From NCBI GenBank assembly GCA_964504655.1, contig CAZDFD010000006.1:1-64000 (forward strand): a DNA stretch of 64,000 bases, read 5' to 3'. Source of the DNA: JANXAZ01 sp964504655. Lineage in GTDB: Bacteria; Pseudomonadota; Alphaproteobacteria; Geminicoccales; Geminicoccaceae. Both the position numbers and the translations under genes were made by a program. Shown piece after piece: positions 27,987 through 36,631 of this stretch (position 1 is the stretch's first letter; each line of letters opens with the position of its first letter). The notes below the pieces were generated by a model. It was not told the origin of the DNA. It ran no database searches and was given only the letters and a program-made list of their open reading frames with translations.

Positions 27987-29554
27987 GTGGCGCCGCTCCC
28001 GCCGAGCCGCTCGGCCACGAGCGTGCGCAGCGGGGTGGTGAGCTGCAGCCGCTCCGCCACCGCCACGCCCGCGACCAGCGCCAGGAGCAGGCCGACGGCC
28101 GCGGCGAAGGCCACGTCGCCGCGCCGCCGCCGGGCCCGGGCGGCCGGTGTCAGGACCTCGCTGACCGCGCCCAGCACCCGCAGCGGATAGGCGCCCTGCA
28201 GCTTGCGGACGCTGTCGAACGGATCGGCGGCGAGCCCGCGCAGCATCACGAGCCCGACCCCGAGGCCGCCCGCCAGGAGCGGCACGGCGGCGAGCAGCAG
28301 CAACCGCGGCGGGCTCACCGGCACCAGCGGCAAGGCCGCGGGCTCGACCACCCGGAAGGTGACCCGGTCGGCCCGGGTGTCGACCTCGGCGGCGATCCGG
28401 GCCGCCTCGCGCCGGTTCAGCAGCTCGTCGTAGTTGCGCTTGATCACCTCGTAGTCGCGCATGAGGCGCTTGAGCTCGGCCTCGGTCTCGGGGATCGTGC
28501 GGCCCTGCGCGAGGAGGCCCGCGAGCTGGGTCTCGGCGCGCGCGAGGCGGCTCGCCTGGTTGGCGATCTCGGCCTCCTTCTGGGCGATCCGGACGCGGAT
28601 CTGCTCGTAGACCGGGTTCGACACGGTGGTCGCGACGGTGCCGTCGCCGCGGCCCGCGCCGCGGCCCTCGAGGGCGGCGATCGCCTCCTCGGTGGCGAGC
28701 ACGTCGGGATGGCGTTCGGTGAAGCGGGCCCGCAGCTCGACCAGCCGGCGGCGCAGCGCCGCGAGCTCCTCGGCCGAGCGGCGGCCCTCGCCCGTCCCGT
28801 TCACCGCCGCGCGCGCGGCGCTCACCGTCGCCGGCACGCCCGCCAGCTGGCGCTGCAGCGCCACCTGCTCGGCACGCGCCGCGTCGAGCTCGCGCTGCGC
28901 CTCGGCGATCTGCCGGCGCGCGTCCTGCAGGCTCACGAAGTAGCCCTGATCGCCGGTCAGCGAGCCGGCGTTGCTCTTCTGGAACTCGGCCAGCCTGCGC
29001 TCGGCCTCGTCGAGCGCCCGGCCCTGCCCGGCGATCTGCTCGTCGATGAACCGGCGGGCGACCTCGAGCTCCTCGCGGCTGACGCCGAGATTGGTCTGGA
29101 CGAAGATCTCGAGCAGCGCCGACACCACCCGCTGGGCGGCCGCCGGGTCGCGGTCGCGGTAGGCGACCGTGAACAGGTTCCAGCCCTGCGAGGTCACCCG
29201 GATCGAGGCCTTGAGCTCGGCCACCAGCCGCTCGGCGGCGATCGGGTCGGGCGCCCGGGAGGCGAGCCCGGCCCGGTCGATCACCCGCTCGAGGTTGGGC
29301 CGGCTCAGGATCGTGCGCTGCATCACGTCGAGCTGGCGGCTGAGGTCCATCTCGACCGTCAGCCCCTTGAGCAGCGGCCCGAGCATGCCGTCGGTGTCGG
29401 CGAAGATGCGTGCCGTGCTCTCGTAGCGGCTGGGCAGCAGCACCACCGCGAGGCAGCCGGCGAGGGCCACCGCCCAGGCGACGAGGAGGCAGGTCCAGCG
29501 GCCGCGGCGGACCAGCCGCAGCAGGCCGAGGAGCTGGTCGAGGGTCTGCTGCAT
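27983..29554 (-). CDS. Polysaccharide chain-length determinant (Wzz family, XrtA type)
   Basis: 523 aa. TM1 at ~20-42 (WTCLLVAWAVALAGCLAVVL), then the Wzz domain LLPSRYESTARIFADTDGML, a long coiled-coil periplasmic region (~170-390, REELEVARRFIDEQIAGQGR and following heptads), and C-terminal TM helices at ~420-445 and ~480-500. The GNVR-like motif is replaced by EVIKRNYDELLNRRE, as in the PEP-CTERM chain-length subfamily. It is the membrane partner that activates the adjacent BY-kinase and sets polymer length. It lies 6 nt after wza and overlaps the kinase by 4 nt. Confidence 0.93.
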   Translation of the reverse strand: MQQTLDQLLGLLRLVRRGRWTCLLVAWAVALAGCLAVVLLPSRYESTARIFADTDGMLGPLLKGLTVEMDLSRQLDVMQRTILSRPNLERVIDRAGLASRAPDPIAAERLVAELKASIRVTSQGWNLFTVAYRDRDPAAAQRVVSALLEIFVQTNLGVSREELEVARRFIDEQIAGQGRALDEAERRLAEFQKSNAGSLTGDQGYFVSLQDARRQIAEAQRELDAARAEQVALQRQLAGVPATVSAARAAVNGTGEGRRSAEELAALRRRLVELRARFTERHPDVLATEEAIAALEGRGAGRGDGTVATTVSNPVYEQIRVRIAQKEAEIANQASRLARAETQLAGLLAQGRTIPETEAELKRLMRDYEVIKRNYDELLNRREAARIAAEVDTRADRVTFRVVEPAALPLVPVSPPRLLLLAAVPLLAGGLGVGLVMLRGLAADPFDSVRKLQGAYPLRVLGAVSEVLTPAARARRRRGDVAFAAAVGLLLALVAGVAVAERLQLTTPLRTLVAERLGGSGAT

Positions 29555-29560
29555 GGCGGC

Positions 29561-30229
29561 TCAGAAGATCGCCTCGGGCACGATCAGCACGTCGCCCGGG
29601 GCGAGGCCGGCATTGGCCTCGATGTCGCCCTGGCGGAGCAGATCGGCGACCCGCAGCCGGTAGCGCTGGGGACCGTCCGGCGTGCGCCGCACCAGCACCG
29701 TGCGGTTGCCGTCGGCGAACGCGGTCAGTCCGCCCACCGCGATCACCGCGTCGAGCACGCTCATGCCCGGGCGCCAGGGCAGGCTCTGCGGCCGCACCGC
29801 CTCGCCGACCACGCGGACCTGCTGATCGATCGGCCCGAGGAAGTCGGTCACGATCACCGTCACGAGCGGCCGCTGGACATAGTCCTTGAGCCGCCGCTCG
29901 AGCTCGCGGCCGAGCTCGGCCGGCGTGCGCCCGGCGGCCTCGACGTCGGCCAGGAGCGGCATCGAGATGCGGCCGTCCGGGCGGACCCGGACCTTGAGCG
30001 AGAGGTCGCGGTCCTGCCAGACGAAGATCTGCAGGTCGTCGCCGGTGGCGATCCGGTAGGCCTCGGACCCGGCCGGGACCTCGACCGGCGCCGGCTCGAG
30101 CGGCGCCTCCGGCAGCGTCGTGCAGCCCGCGACGGCGAGCAGCACCGCCCCAAGGACGCCCCGGCCGAGACGTCGCCAAGCCGCCGCAGCCCGACCCCGC
30201 CCGCTCGCCCGATCCGTCACCCGGTCCAT
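29561..30229 (-). CDS. Polysaccharide export lipoprotein (Wza-like, XrtA type)
   Basis: 222 aa from ATG 30229, chosen over upstream starts because AGGAGG lies 11 nt before it. A lipoprotein signal (LLAVAGC, cysteine near residue 37) leads to the Poly_export domain YRIATGDDLQIFVWQDRDLS, then two SLBB-like repeats (VRVVGEAVRPQSLPWRPGMS). It ends APGDVLIVPEAIF. Family members form the outer-membrane channel component for exopolysaccharide. It is the first gene of a tightly packed seven-gene minus-strand operon to 21430. The periplasmic length is short compared with E. coli Wza, as is usual for the PEP-CTERM export subfamily. Confidence 0.92.
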   Translation of the reverse strand: MDRVTDRASGRGRAAAAWRRLGRGVLGAVLLAVAGCTTLPEAPLEPAPVEVPAGSEAYRIATGDDLQIFVWQDRDLSLKVRVRPDGRISMPLLADVEAAGRTPAELGRELERRLKDYVQRPLVTVIVTDFLGPIDQQVRVVGEAVRPQSLPWRPGMSVLDAVIAVGGLTAFADGNRTVLVRRTPDGPQRYRLRVADLLRQGDIEANAGLAPGDVLIVPEAIF

Positions 30230-30277
30230 CCCGAGATCCGCCTCCTGCCGACGGCCTGCACCTGCCATACCCGCCGC

Positions 30278-30293
30278 CGGCACTCAAGTTGCG
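30278..30293 (+). promoter_or_regulatory. Candidate sigma-54 (-24/-12) promoter upstream of galE
   Basis: CGGCACTCAAGTTGCG matches the sigma-54 consensus TGGCACGNNNNTTGCW closely, with the obligatory GG (30279-30280) and GC (30291-30292) exactly 10 nt apart. It reads rightward, ~215 nt before the galE ATG and inside the leader region of the divergent wza operon. The only sigma-54 activator in the window is PrsR, so PrsR control is inferred. Confidence 0.5.
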
Positions 30294-30338
30294 CGCGACC
30301 CCTTCCGGCGTACCCGGCAACATTATGGTGAACATCGG

Positions 30339-30367
30339 TTGACCTTGTCTCTTCCAGGTTTGCTAAC
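30339..30367 (+). promoter_or_regulatory. Candidate sigma-70 promoter upstream of galE
   Basis: TTGACC (30339-30344) and GCTAAC (30362-30367) are separated by 17 nt. The -35 is 5/6 to consensus, the -10 is weak. The following stretch contains T-rich TTTTTTCCTTGGTT ending at 30430, which includes the 11-mer shared with 17530-17540. Confidence 0.35.
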
Positions 30368-30507
30368 GGGACTTTCCGCACCAGCCGGGACCGGTCGGTG
30401 CTCTGGAGCTTTGGGGTTTTTTCCTTGGTTGTCCGGCTCAACTTCGACGCACGAGCGCGACCGCTCCGGCACGCCGCCGGCAGCGCCCGCGCCGCGGCCG
30501 GCCGGCG

Positions 30508-31512
30508 ATGAGCCGGCCGGGCTCCGTGCTCGTCACCGGCGGCGCCGGCTACATCGGCTCGCACGTCGTCCTGGCGCTGCTCGAGGCCGGCTGGCCGGTG
30601 GTGGTGATCGACGATCTGAGCAGCGGCCGGCTGCGGCCGTTCCACCGCGGCTGCGCGCTGGTCGTGGCCGACGTCGCCGACCGGGCGACGGTGGCCGCGA
30701 CCCTGCACCGCCACGACGTCGCGGCGGTGGTCCACTTGGCCGCCTCGATCGTGGCCCCGGCGAGCGTCCGCCACCCGCTGCCCTACTACCGCAACAACCT
30801 CGCGGCCTCGCTCGGCCTGCTCGAGGCCTGCGTGCGCCACGGCGTGGCGGCCTTCGTGCTGTCCTCGACCGCCGCGGTCTACGGCGCGCCGACCCGCTCG
30901 CCGGTCGGCGAGGACGCGCCGACCGTCCCGGTCAACCCCTATGGCTGGTCGAAGCTGATGGTCGAGCGGGTGCTCACCGACGCCGCCGCGGTGCACGACC
31001 TGCCGTTCGTGGCGCTGCGCTACTTCAACGTCGCCGGCGCCGATCCGGCCGGCCGCGCCGGGCAGGCCGAGAGCGGGCCCGCCCACCTCCTCCGGGTGGC
31101 GCTCGACGCGGCGCTCGGCCGCCGCCCCGAGGTCCCGGTCTACGGCGACGACTACCCGACCCCCGACGGCACCTGCGTGCGTGATTTCGTGCACGTGAGC
31201 GACCTCGCCGCCGCGCACCTGGCGGCTCTCGACCATCTGCTGGGCGGCGGCCCGAGCGCGGTGCTCAACTGCGGTTACGGGCGCGGCTTCTCGGTGCGTC
31301 AGGTGCTCGCCGCGGTCGAGCGGGTGACCGGGCGCCCGCTCGCCGTCCGGCCGGCGCCGCGCCGCCCCGGCGACCCGCCCGAGGTCGTGGCCGACGCGAC
31401 CCGCATCAAGGCGCTGCTCGGCTGGCGACCGTGCCTCGACGATCTCGAGCTGATGATCGGCCACGCCCTGGCCTGGTCACGCCGGTCGGGCCGGCCGCCG
31501 GCCTCAGCGTGA
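30508..31512 (+). CDS. galE: UDP-glucose 4-epimerase
   Basis: 334 aa extended SDR. NAD site VTGGAGYIGSHVVLALLEAG at residues ~8-27, IDDLSSGR, VVHLAASIV, the catalytic serine region SSTAAVYG and catalytic NPYGWSKLMVE (YxxxK), then FNVAGADP. It interconverts UDP-glucose and UDP-galactose, supplying UDP-Gal for the adjacent polysaccharide locus. It is preceded by the putative sigma-54 and sigma-70 promoters. The 3' end overlaps the convergent AMIN/TPR gene by 9 nt. Specificity between GalE and UDP-glucuronate epimerase cannot be fully excluded from sequence. Confidence 0.93.
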   Translation: MSRPGSVLVTGGAGYIGSHVVLALLEAGWPVVVIDDLSSGRLRPFHRGCALVVADVADRATVAATLHRHDVAAVVHLAASIVAPASVRHPLPYYRNNLAASLGLLEACVRHGVAAFVLSSTAAVYGAPTRSPVGEDAPTVPVNPYGWSKLMVERVLTDAAAVHDLPFVALRYFNVAGADPAGRAGQAESGPAHLLRVALDAALGRRPEVPVYGDDYPTPDGTCVRDFVHVSDLAAAHLAALDHLLGGGPSAVLNCGYGRGFSVRQVLAAVERVTGRPLAVRPAPRRPGDPPEVVADATRIKALLGWRPCLDDLELMIGHALAWSRRSGRPPASA

Positions 31513-34500
31513 GACGGCGAGCCCGGCGCGCAGGAGGGCGAGTTCGCCGTCGATCGCCCGCGCCACCTCGAGCGCGTCGCCGCGCAGTGGCGCCGGCTCG
31601 GCGAGGAGCGCGACCACGCGCCGGGCGGCCTCCGGCTCGCCCGGCTCGCCCGCCGCCCCGAGCAGGGCGCGGGCCGCCTCGGCGTCGCCGCCGGCGGCGA
31701 GTGCGACGGCCACGCGCAGCCGCAGCCCCGGCCGCTCGCGGCCGGGCTCGGGCGGTGTGCCCGCCGCGAGCAGCCGGCGCCCGGCCGCGGCCGCCGCCGG
31801 CCAGTCGCGGCTCCGCCAGGCCTCCTCGAACTGCTGCGCCGCCGCCGTTCCGGGATCGGCCGGCCGGCCGTCGGCGCCGCGCGCCTCCGCCGCGGCGCGC
31901 AGCGCCCGCACCCGTGCCGTGGTCTCGGGCAGGGCCGCGAGCGGTCCGGCCTCGGCCCGCAGCAGGTCGAGCGCCGCGGCCGGCTCCCCGGCGGCGAGCC
32001 GGAGCTCGGCCAGCTCGAGGGTGGTGAGGGCGCGCTCGGACCCGCGCAGCCGCGGCACCACCTGCTCGGCCAGGAGCCCGGCGGCGGCCGACGGCAGGGC
32101 GGCCGCCGCGAGCCGCCGCGCCAGGGCCAACATCGGCGCGGTGCCGGCCTCCCCCTCGGCGAGCAGCTCGGGGAACCGGCGCAGCAGGCGGAGCGCCGTG
32201 ACCGGATCGGTGGCTCCGGCATCGGTGCCGGCCAGGGCGGCCGCCAGGAGCGTCCGGCCGCGCTCCACCGCAGCGGCCGCCCGCGGGGTCTCGGGGTGGC
32301 GGGCCACGAGGTCGCGCCCGGCCTCGAGCGCCTCGGCGGTCCGGCCCGCGGCGGCCAGGGTCTCGGCGAGCCCGTCGAGCATCTCGGGCGCGGCCGGATG
32401 GTCGCGCCAGTGCAGCCGCTGGCGTCCGAGTTCGGCGAGCGTCTCGGCCGGCCCGACCCGGCCGCGCTCCTGCTCCAGCCGGGCCAGCCGATAGCGCGCC
32501 TCGATCGCGGCGGTGCGGTCGGCGCCCTCGGCCGTGGCCCGGAAGGCGGCGGCGGCCTCCTCGAGCGCGCCGTCGCGCTGGAGACCCAGGCTCTCGACCA
32601 GCTGCAGCCGCGCCGCCTCGCGGGGCTCGGGGCCGCTCCGCCGCGCCAGGTCGACCACCGCGAAGGCCGCCGCGGTCCGCCCGATCTCGACCAGGATCCG
32701 CGCCAGGAGCGGCGCCAGCCGGCGCTGCAGGGCCGGCGGATAGCCCTGGAACGCCCGGCCGCTGGCGGCGAGCGCCTGACCCGCCGCCCGCCAGTCGCGT
32801 TCCTGGCCGGCCACGAGCCCGCGCCACAGCGCGACCTCCGGGTCGGCAGCGAGGCGCGGATCGTCGAGCAGTCGCGCCGCCACCCGCGGCCGCTCGAGCA
32901 ACGCCGCGGCCACACCGACGAGCGCCCGGGTCGCGGCGTCCGACGGCGGCTCGGCCGCCGCGTCGAGCGCGGCCGGCGGGTCGCCGAGCAGCGCCAGGGC
33001 CTCCGCGGCACGGCCTCGGGCCAGCTCCGCGCGGGCGAGCTCCCGGCGGGCGCGGTCGGGGGCGGCGTCGCGCTCCGCGCCCGCCGGCGCCGGTCCGGCG
33101 CGCGGCCCGGTCGCCTGCGTGCCCTGGCCGGCGCGCCCCGCCGCCGGGTCGCGGGCGAGCCCGATCGGCGGCTCGGAGGTCCGGCTCGACGGCTCGGAAA
33201 GCCCGCCCGGCGGCGCCGGTGGTGCGGGTACGGGCGTTCGGACGGCGGCCGGGGACGGCGCGGTCGTGCCGGAAGGTGCCTCCGCCGGCGGCCGCGGCTC
33301 GCCCGAAGGGACCGGAGCCGCCGGCGGGCTCGGGGTCGCTGGCGCGGCCGTCGCCGTCTCGTGGCCCTGGAGCGGACCGTCGACCGGTGCCGGGAGCGGC
33401 GCGGCCGCGCTCGCCGCGGCGGGCCCGTTCGCGGCGTCGGCCGTGGGCGGGGTGGGCGGCGCCGCGTCGAGCCGAAGGCCCCCGGGACGGCCGATCACCG
33501 TCGCCCCGTCGACCTCGCGCGCCCAGAGATCGTCGGCGACCGGCCGCCAGGCCAGACCGTGGGCGGCCGGGAGGAACTCGAGATCGACGAGCTCGCGCGC
33601 CGCCGAGCGCGGCGATCCGGCGTGGGTCGTCAGGACCGAGACCTCGCTGCCGAGGAGCTTCGCCGGCAGCCGGACGACGCGGCCGCGGGCCTCGACCGCC
33701 AGCGCCGGCGGGTCGGCCTGCCGCCGCGGCACCGCCTCGTCGGCCGGCGCCGGTGCCGGCCCGCGTCGCAGTTCGAGCCACCAGCCGTCCGCCTTCGGCA
33801 GCGCCCGGATCGCCGCCGGCTCGGCGAGCTCGAGCCGCAGCACCGTGGCCTCGGGATGCGCCTCACGGGTCACCGCCCTGAGGAGCGGCGCCGCGGCGGG
33901 TGGGGGCGGCGCCTCGGCCACCTCGACCGCGTCGACCACTCGATCGAGGACCACCCAGGCGGCACCGGCACGGACCAGCACCGCGATCGCCGGCCGCGGC
34001 GACACCATGAGCCGCACGGAGGCACCGTCCGCGCTCGCGAGCGGCAGGACGCACAGCCGGTCGCCGCCGTCACCGCAGCCCGGCGGCCAGGGCGATCGCG
34101 GGCCGAGCGCCGTCGCCTCGGGCGGCGGACCCGGGACTCGCGGGCGATCGACGGCGCTCGGGGTCTTCGAGCTGCCCGGCGACGGCGGACCCGGCGCGTC
34201 CCCGCCGGACCGTGGATTCGGTTGCAGGTCGAGGACGATCTGGTCGGGCCGGCCGGCCCGGGGCAGCGCCTGCGTGCCGGGCGCCAGCTCGACCCCGAGC
34301 GTGCCGCCGTCGACGGCGACGCCGCCCACCGCCGGCGCCAGCGCCTCGAACCGGCGCGCGATCGCCGGCAGGAGATCGGCCGGCCCGGTCAGCTCGAGCC
34401 GTGCCGGAGCCGTGCGCACGCCGAGCTCGCGGACCCGCGGTCCCTCGAGCACGACCCGCAGATGGGTCGGGTGACGCCCGGTCCGGATCCGCAGCCCGCG

Positions 34501-34944
34501 ATCCGTCGTCTGGACTGGCGCGGCCGGTGCGGCCGCGGGCTCGACCGCGGCCGGATCGGGCCCGCTCGAGGCGGGAAGGAGGTCGATCGCGAGCCGGTCC
34601 GGCCCGCTCTCCGCCCGGCGTGCCGACACGCCCGGCGCGAGCGCCAGGGCCAGCTGCCGACCACCCTCGCGGAGCTCGGCGGCCACGAGCCAGAGGCCGG
34701 CCGCGGCCGGGACCGGCGGCACCGTCAGGGCGAGCGGCTGCAGGAACCGCAGCCGGGCCACCCGGCCGTCGGCCTCGAGCCGCGCGGCCGGCGCGGTCGG
34801 GGCCACGACGACGATCCGCACGAAGCGCGGATGGGCGACGATCCGCATCGCCGCCTCCTCCGCCCGAGCGCCGCCGAGACCGGCGAGTGCGGCGATCCAG
34901 ATCGCGGCCAGGCGGACCAGGAGCGTTGCGGCGCGGCGGCTCAC
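31504..34944 (-). CDS. Large exported AMIN-like / TPR protein of unknown function
   Basis: 1146 aa from GTG 34944. A Sec signal peptide (LLVRLAAIWIAALAGLGGARA, cleavage near residue 28) precedes repeated beta-rich modules at ~30-130, ~150-230 and ~300-420 resembling AMIN domains (for example PRFVRIVVVAPTAPAARLEA, THLRVVLEGPRVRELGV, and DRLAIDLLP strands). A Pro/Ala/Ser-rich linker follows (~500-625), then ~500 residues of TPR-like helices rich in ALAxxxRxAxA patterns. A periplasmic scaffold is likely, since AMIN-type modules bind cell-wall or envelope partners. It belongs to no family I can name with confidence. It sits between galE and pgm. Confidence 0.7.
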   Translation of the reverse strand: MSRRAATLLVRLAAIWIAALAGLGGARAEEAAMRIVAHPRFVRIVVVAPTAPAARLEADGRVARLRFLQPLALTVPPVPAAAGLWLVAAELREGGRQLALALAPGVSARRAESGPDRLAIDLLPASSGPDPAAVEPAAAPAAPVQTTDRGLRIRTGRHPTHLRVVLEGPRVRELGVRTAPARLELTGPADLLPAIARRFEALAPAVGGVAVDGGTLGVELAPGTQALPRAGRPDQIVLDLQPNPRSGGDAPGPPSPGSSKTPSAVDRPRVPGPPPEATALGPRSPWPPGCGDGGDRLCVLPLASADGASVRLMVSPRPAIAVLVRAGAAWVVLDRVVDAVEVAEAPPPPAAAPLLRAVTREAHPEATVLRLELAEPAAIRALPKADGWWLELRRGPAPAPADEAVPRRQADPPALAVEARGRVVRLPAKLLGSEVSVLTTHAGSPRSAARELVDLEFLPAAHGLAWRPVADDLWAREVDGATVIGRPGGLRLDAAPPTPPTADAANGPAAASAAAPLPAPVDGPLQGHETATAAPATPSPPAAPVPSGEPRPPAEAPSGTTAPSPAAVRTPVPAPPAPPGGLSEPSSRTSEPPIGLARDPAAGRAGQGTQATGPRAGPAPAGAERDAAPDRARRELARAELARGRAAEALALLGDPPAALDAAAEPPSDAATRALVGVAAALLERPRVAARLLDDPRLAADPEVALWRGLVAGQERDWRAAGQALAASGRAFQGYPPALQRRLAPLLARILVEIGRTAAAFAVVDLARRSGPEPREAARLQLVESLGLQRDGALEEAAAAFRATAEGADRTAAIEARYRLARLEQERGRVGPAETLAELGRQRLHWRDHPAAPEMLDGLAETLAAAGRTAEALEAGRDLVARHPETPRAAAAVERGRTLLAAALAGTDAGATDPVTALRLLRRFPELLAEGEAGTAPMLALARRLAAAALPSAAAGLLAEQVVPRLRGSERALTTLELAELRLAAGEPAAALDLLRAEAGPLAALPETTARVRALRAAAEARGADGRPADPGTAAAQQFEEAWRSRDWPAAAAAGRRLLAAGTPPEPGRERPGLRLRVAVALAAGGDAEAARALLGAAGEPGEPEAARRVVALLAEPAPLRGDALEVARAIDGELALLRAGLAVSR

Positions 34945-35192
34945 GACCGGCGTCCGCGTGTGCCGGGCCGGGATCGCCGCGCAGCGGCGAGCCGGGCCGA
35001 TCGCTCCGGTCGGGCGCAGCCAAGCCGGCGCGGTTCGCGGCCGGCGCCGGCTGGCGGGATGGGCGACACCGGCTCGGGCGGCATCCTCGAGGCCTCGTGG
35101 TGCGCTGCCGGGGGCCCGGGCCGGCGCCGCGCGCCGGTCCGACCACCGGGTCGCGCCCGAGGCTAGGGCCGCAGCGTCAAGGAAGGGTTAAG
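34945..35192. other. Gap upstream of the AMIN/TPR gene
   Basis: GC-rich non-coding stretch. It should contain the leftward promoter of the AMIN/TPR gene but I see no clear -35/-10 pair, repeat or small ORF with a ribosome-binding site. Confidence 0.4.
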
Positions 35193-35210
35193 GCCGCCGT
35201 GCCCGGCGGC
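35193..35210 (-). terminator. Hairpin after the phosphomannomutase gene
   Basis: GCCGCC / GGCGGC with a 6-nt loop, 9 nt after the pgm stop on the minus strand and followed there by CTTAACCCTTCCTT, a pyrimidine-rich though not pure T tail. It is a plausible intrinsic terminator of galU-ugd-pgm. Confidence 0.45.
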
Positions 35211-35219
35211 GTCGGGCGT

Positions 35220-36605
35220 TCAGAAGCCCGCCGGCGGCTCGACCCCGACCGAGCGCAGCCGCGCCCGGACCTCGGCCTTGAGCCGTGCCAGCCCGTCCTC
35301 GGTCCGCGCCTCGGCTCGGGCGACCAGGACGGCCTGGGTGTTGGAGGCGCGCACCAGCCACCAGCCGTCCGCGGCACGGACCCGCACCCCGTCGGTGGTG
35401 TCGACCACCGCACCGTCGCGGGCCAGCGCCGCGGCCAGCTCCGCCACCGCGGCGAACTTCCGCTCCTCGGCGCAGTCGAAGCGGACCTCGGGCGTGCTGA
35501 ACACGGTCGGCATCGCGTCCCGCAGCTCCGCCAGCCGTCGTTCGCCGCGGGCCAGGATGTCGAGCAGGCGAACCGCCACGTAGAGCGCGTCGTCGTGGCC
35601 GTAGAACCCGTCCTTGTAGAAGATGTGGCCGGACATCTCGCCCGAGAGCGGCGCTCCGGTCTCGGCCATCTTGGCCTTGATCAGCGAGTGGCCGGTCTTC
35701 CACATGAGCGGCTTGCCGCCGAGCCGGGCGATCTCGTCGAACAGTACCTGGCTCGCCTTGACGTCGGCGATGATGGTCTCGCCCTGGCGCCGGGCCAGGA
35801 GGTCGGCGGCCAGGATCATCAGGAGCTGGTCGCCCCAGAGGATCCGCCCCCTGCCGTCGACCACGCCGATCCGGTCGCCGTCGCCGTCGAAGGCGATCCC
35901 GACCTCGGCGCCGCGCGCCTCGACCGCGGCGATCAGGGCCTCGAGATTGTGCGGCTCGGTCGGGTCCGGATGGTGGTTGGGGAAGCGGCCGTCGACCTCG
36001 GCGAACAGGCAGTGGTGCCTGCCGGGCAGGCGACCGGCGAGCGCCGCCATGGCCGGCCCGGCGGCGCCGTTGCCGGCGTCCCAGACGACGTCGAGGCCGC
36101 GCCGGCCCCGATAGTCGCGCGCCAGCCGGTCGACGTAGCGGCCGAGCAGGTCGACCTCCTCCTGCCGGCCGGTCCCCGCGTCGACCTCGCCGGCGGCGGC
36201 CATCCGGCCGAGCTCCTGGATGCGCTCGCCGAAGAACGACGCCTTGCCGAGCATCATCTTGAAGCCGTTGTGGCTCGGCGGGTTGTGCGAGCCGGTGATC
36301 TGGATCCCCGCGTCGGCGCCGAGCTCGTGCACGGCGAAGTACATCATGGGCGTCGGCCCGAGGCCGAGGCTCACCACGTCGGCGCCGGCCGCGAGTATGC
36401 CCCGGATCACCGCCGCGGCGAGTTCGGGCGAGCTCAGCCGGCCGTCCCGGCCGACGCAGATCCGCCGCCCGCCGGCCCGCCGGACGATGGTCGCGAAGGT
36501 CCGGCCGATCGCCAGCGCGTCGGCCGGATGCAGGGTCTGGCCGACGATTCCGCGGATGTCGTACTCGCGCAGGATGGTCGGATCGAACCGGTGCCCGCTC
36601 GCCAT
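35220..36605 (-). CDS. Phosphoglucomutase / phosphomannomutase
   Basis: 461 aa from ATG 36605 with GGGAGGGGAGG just upstream. Phosphohexomutase signatures: ILREYDIRGIVGQTL, VGRDGRLSSPEL, catalytic-serine loop ITGSHNPPSHNGFKMML, metal-binding FDGDGDRIG near residue 240 and sugar-binding SGEMSGHIF. It interconverts hexose-6- and hexose-1-phosphates (glucose or mannose; AlgC/ManB type), providing glucose-1-phosphate for GalU. Gap of 26 nt to ugd; pgm, ugd and galU run the same direction and probably form one operon with galU first. The specificity Man versus Glc is not resolved by sequence. Confidence 0.94.
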   Translation of the reverse strand: MASGHRFDPTILREYDIRGIVGQTLHPADALAIGRTFATIVRRAGGRRICVGRDGRLSSPELAAAVIRGILAAGADVVSLGLGPTPMMYFAVHELGADAGIQITGSHNPPSHNGFKMMLGKASFFGERIQELGRMAAAGEVDAGTGRQEEVDLLGRYVDRLARDYRGRRGLDVVWDAGNGAAGPAMAALAGRLPGRHHCLFAEVDGRFPNHHPDPTEPHNLEALIAAVEARGAEVGIAFDGDGDRIGVVDGRGRILWGDQLLMILAADLLARRQGETIIADVKASQVLFDEIARLGGKPLMWKTGHSLIKAKMAETGAPLSGEMSGHIFYKDGFYGHDDALYVAVRLLDILARGERRLAELRDAMPTVFSTPEVRFDCAEERKFAAVAELAAALARDGAVVDTTDGVRVRAADGWWLVRASNTQAVLVARAEARTEDGLARLKAEVRARLRSVGVEPPAGF

Positions 36606-36631
36606 GCCTCCCCTCCCTCGCCGCGCCCGGC

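Noticed and set aside
30230..30283. Wza start at 30283
   Set aside because: Extension has no signal-peptide character and lacks a ribosome-binding site; ATG 30229 has AGGAGG.
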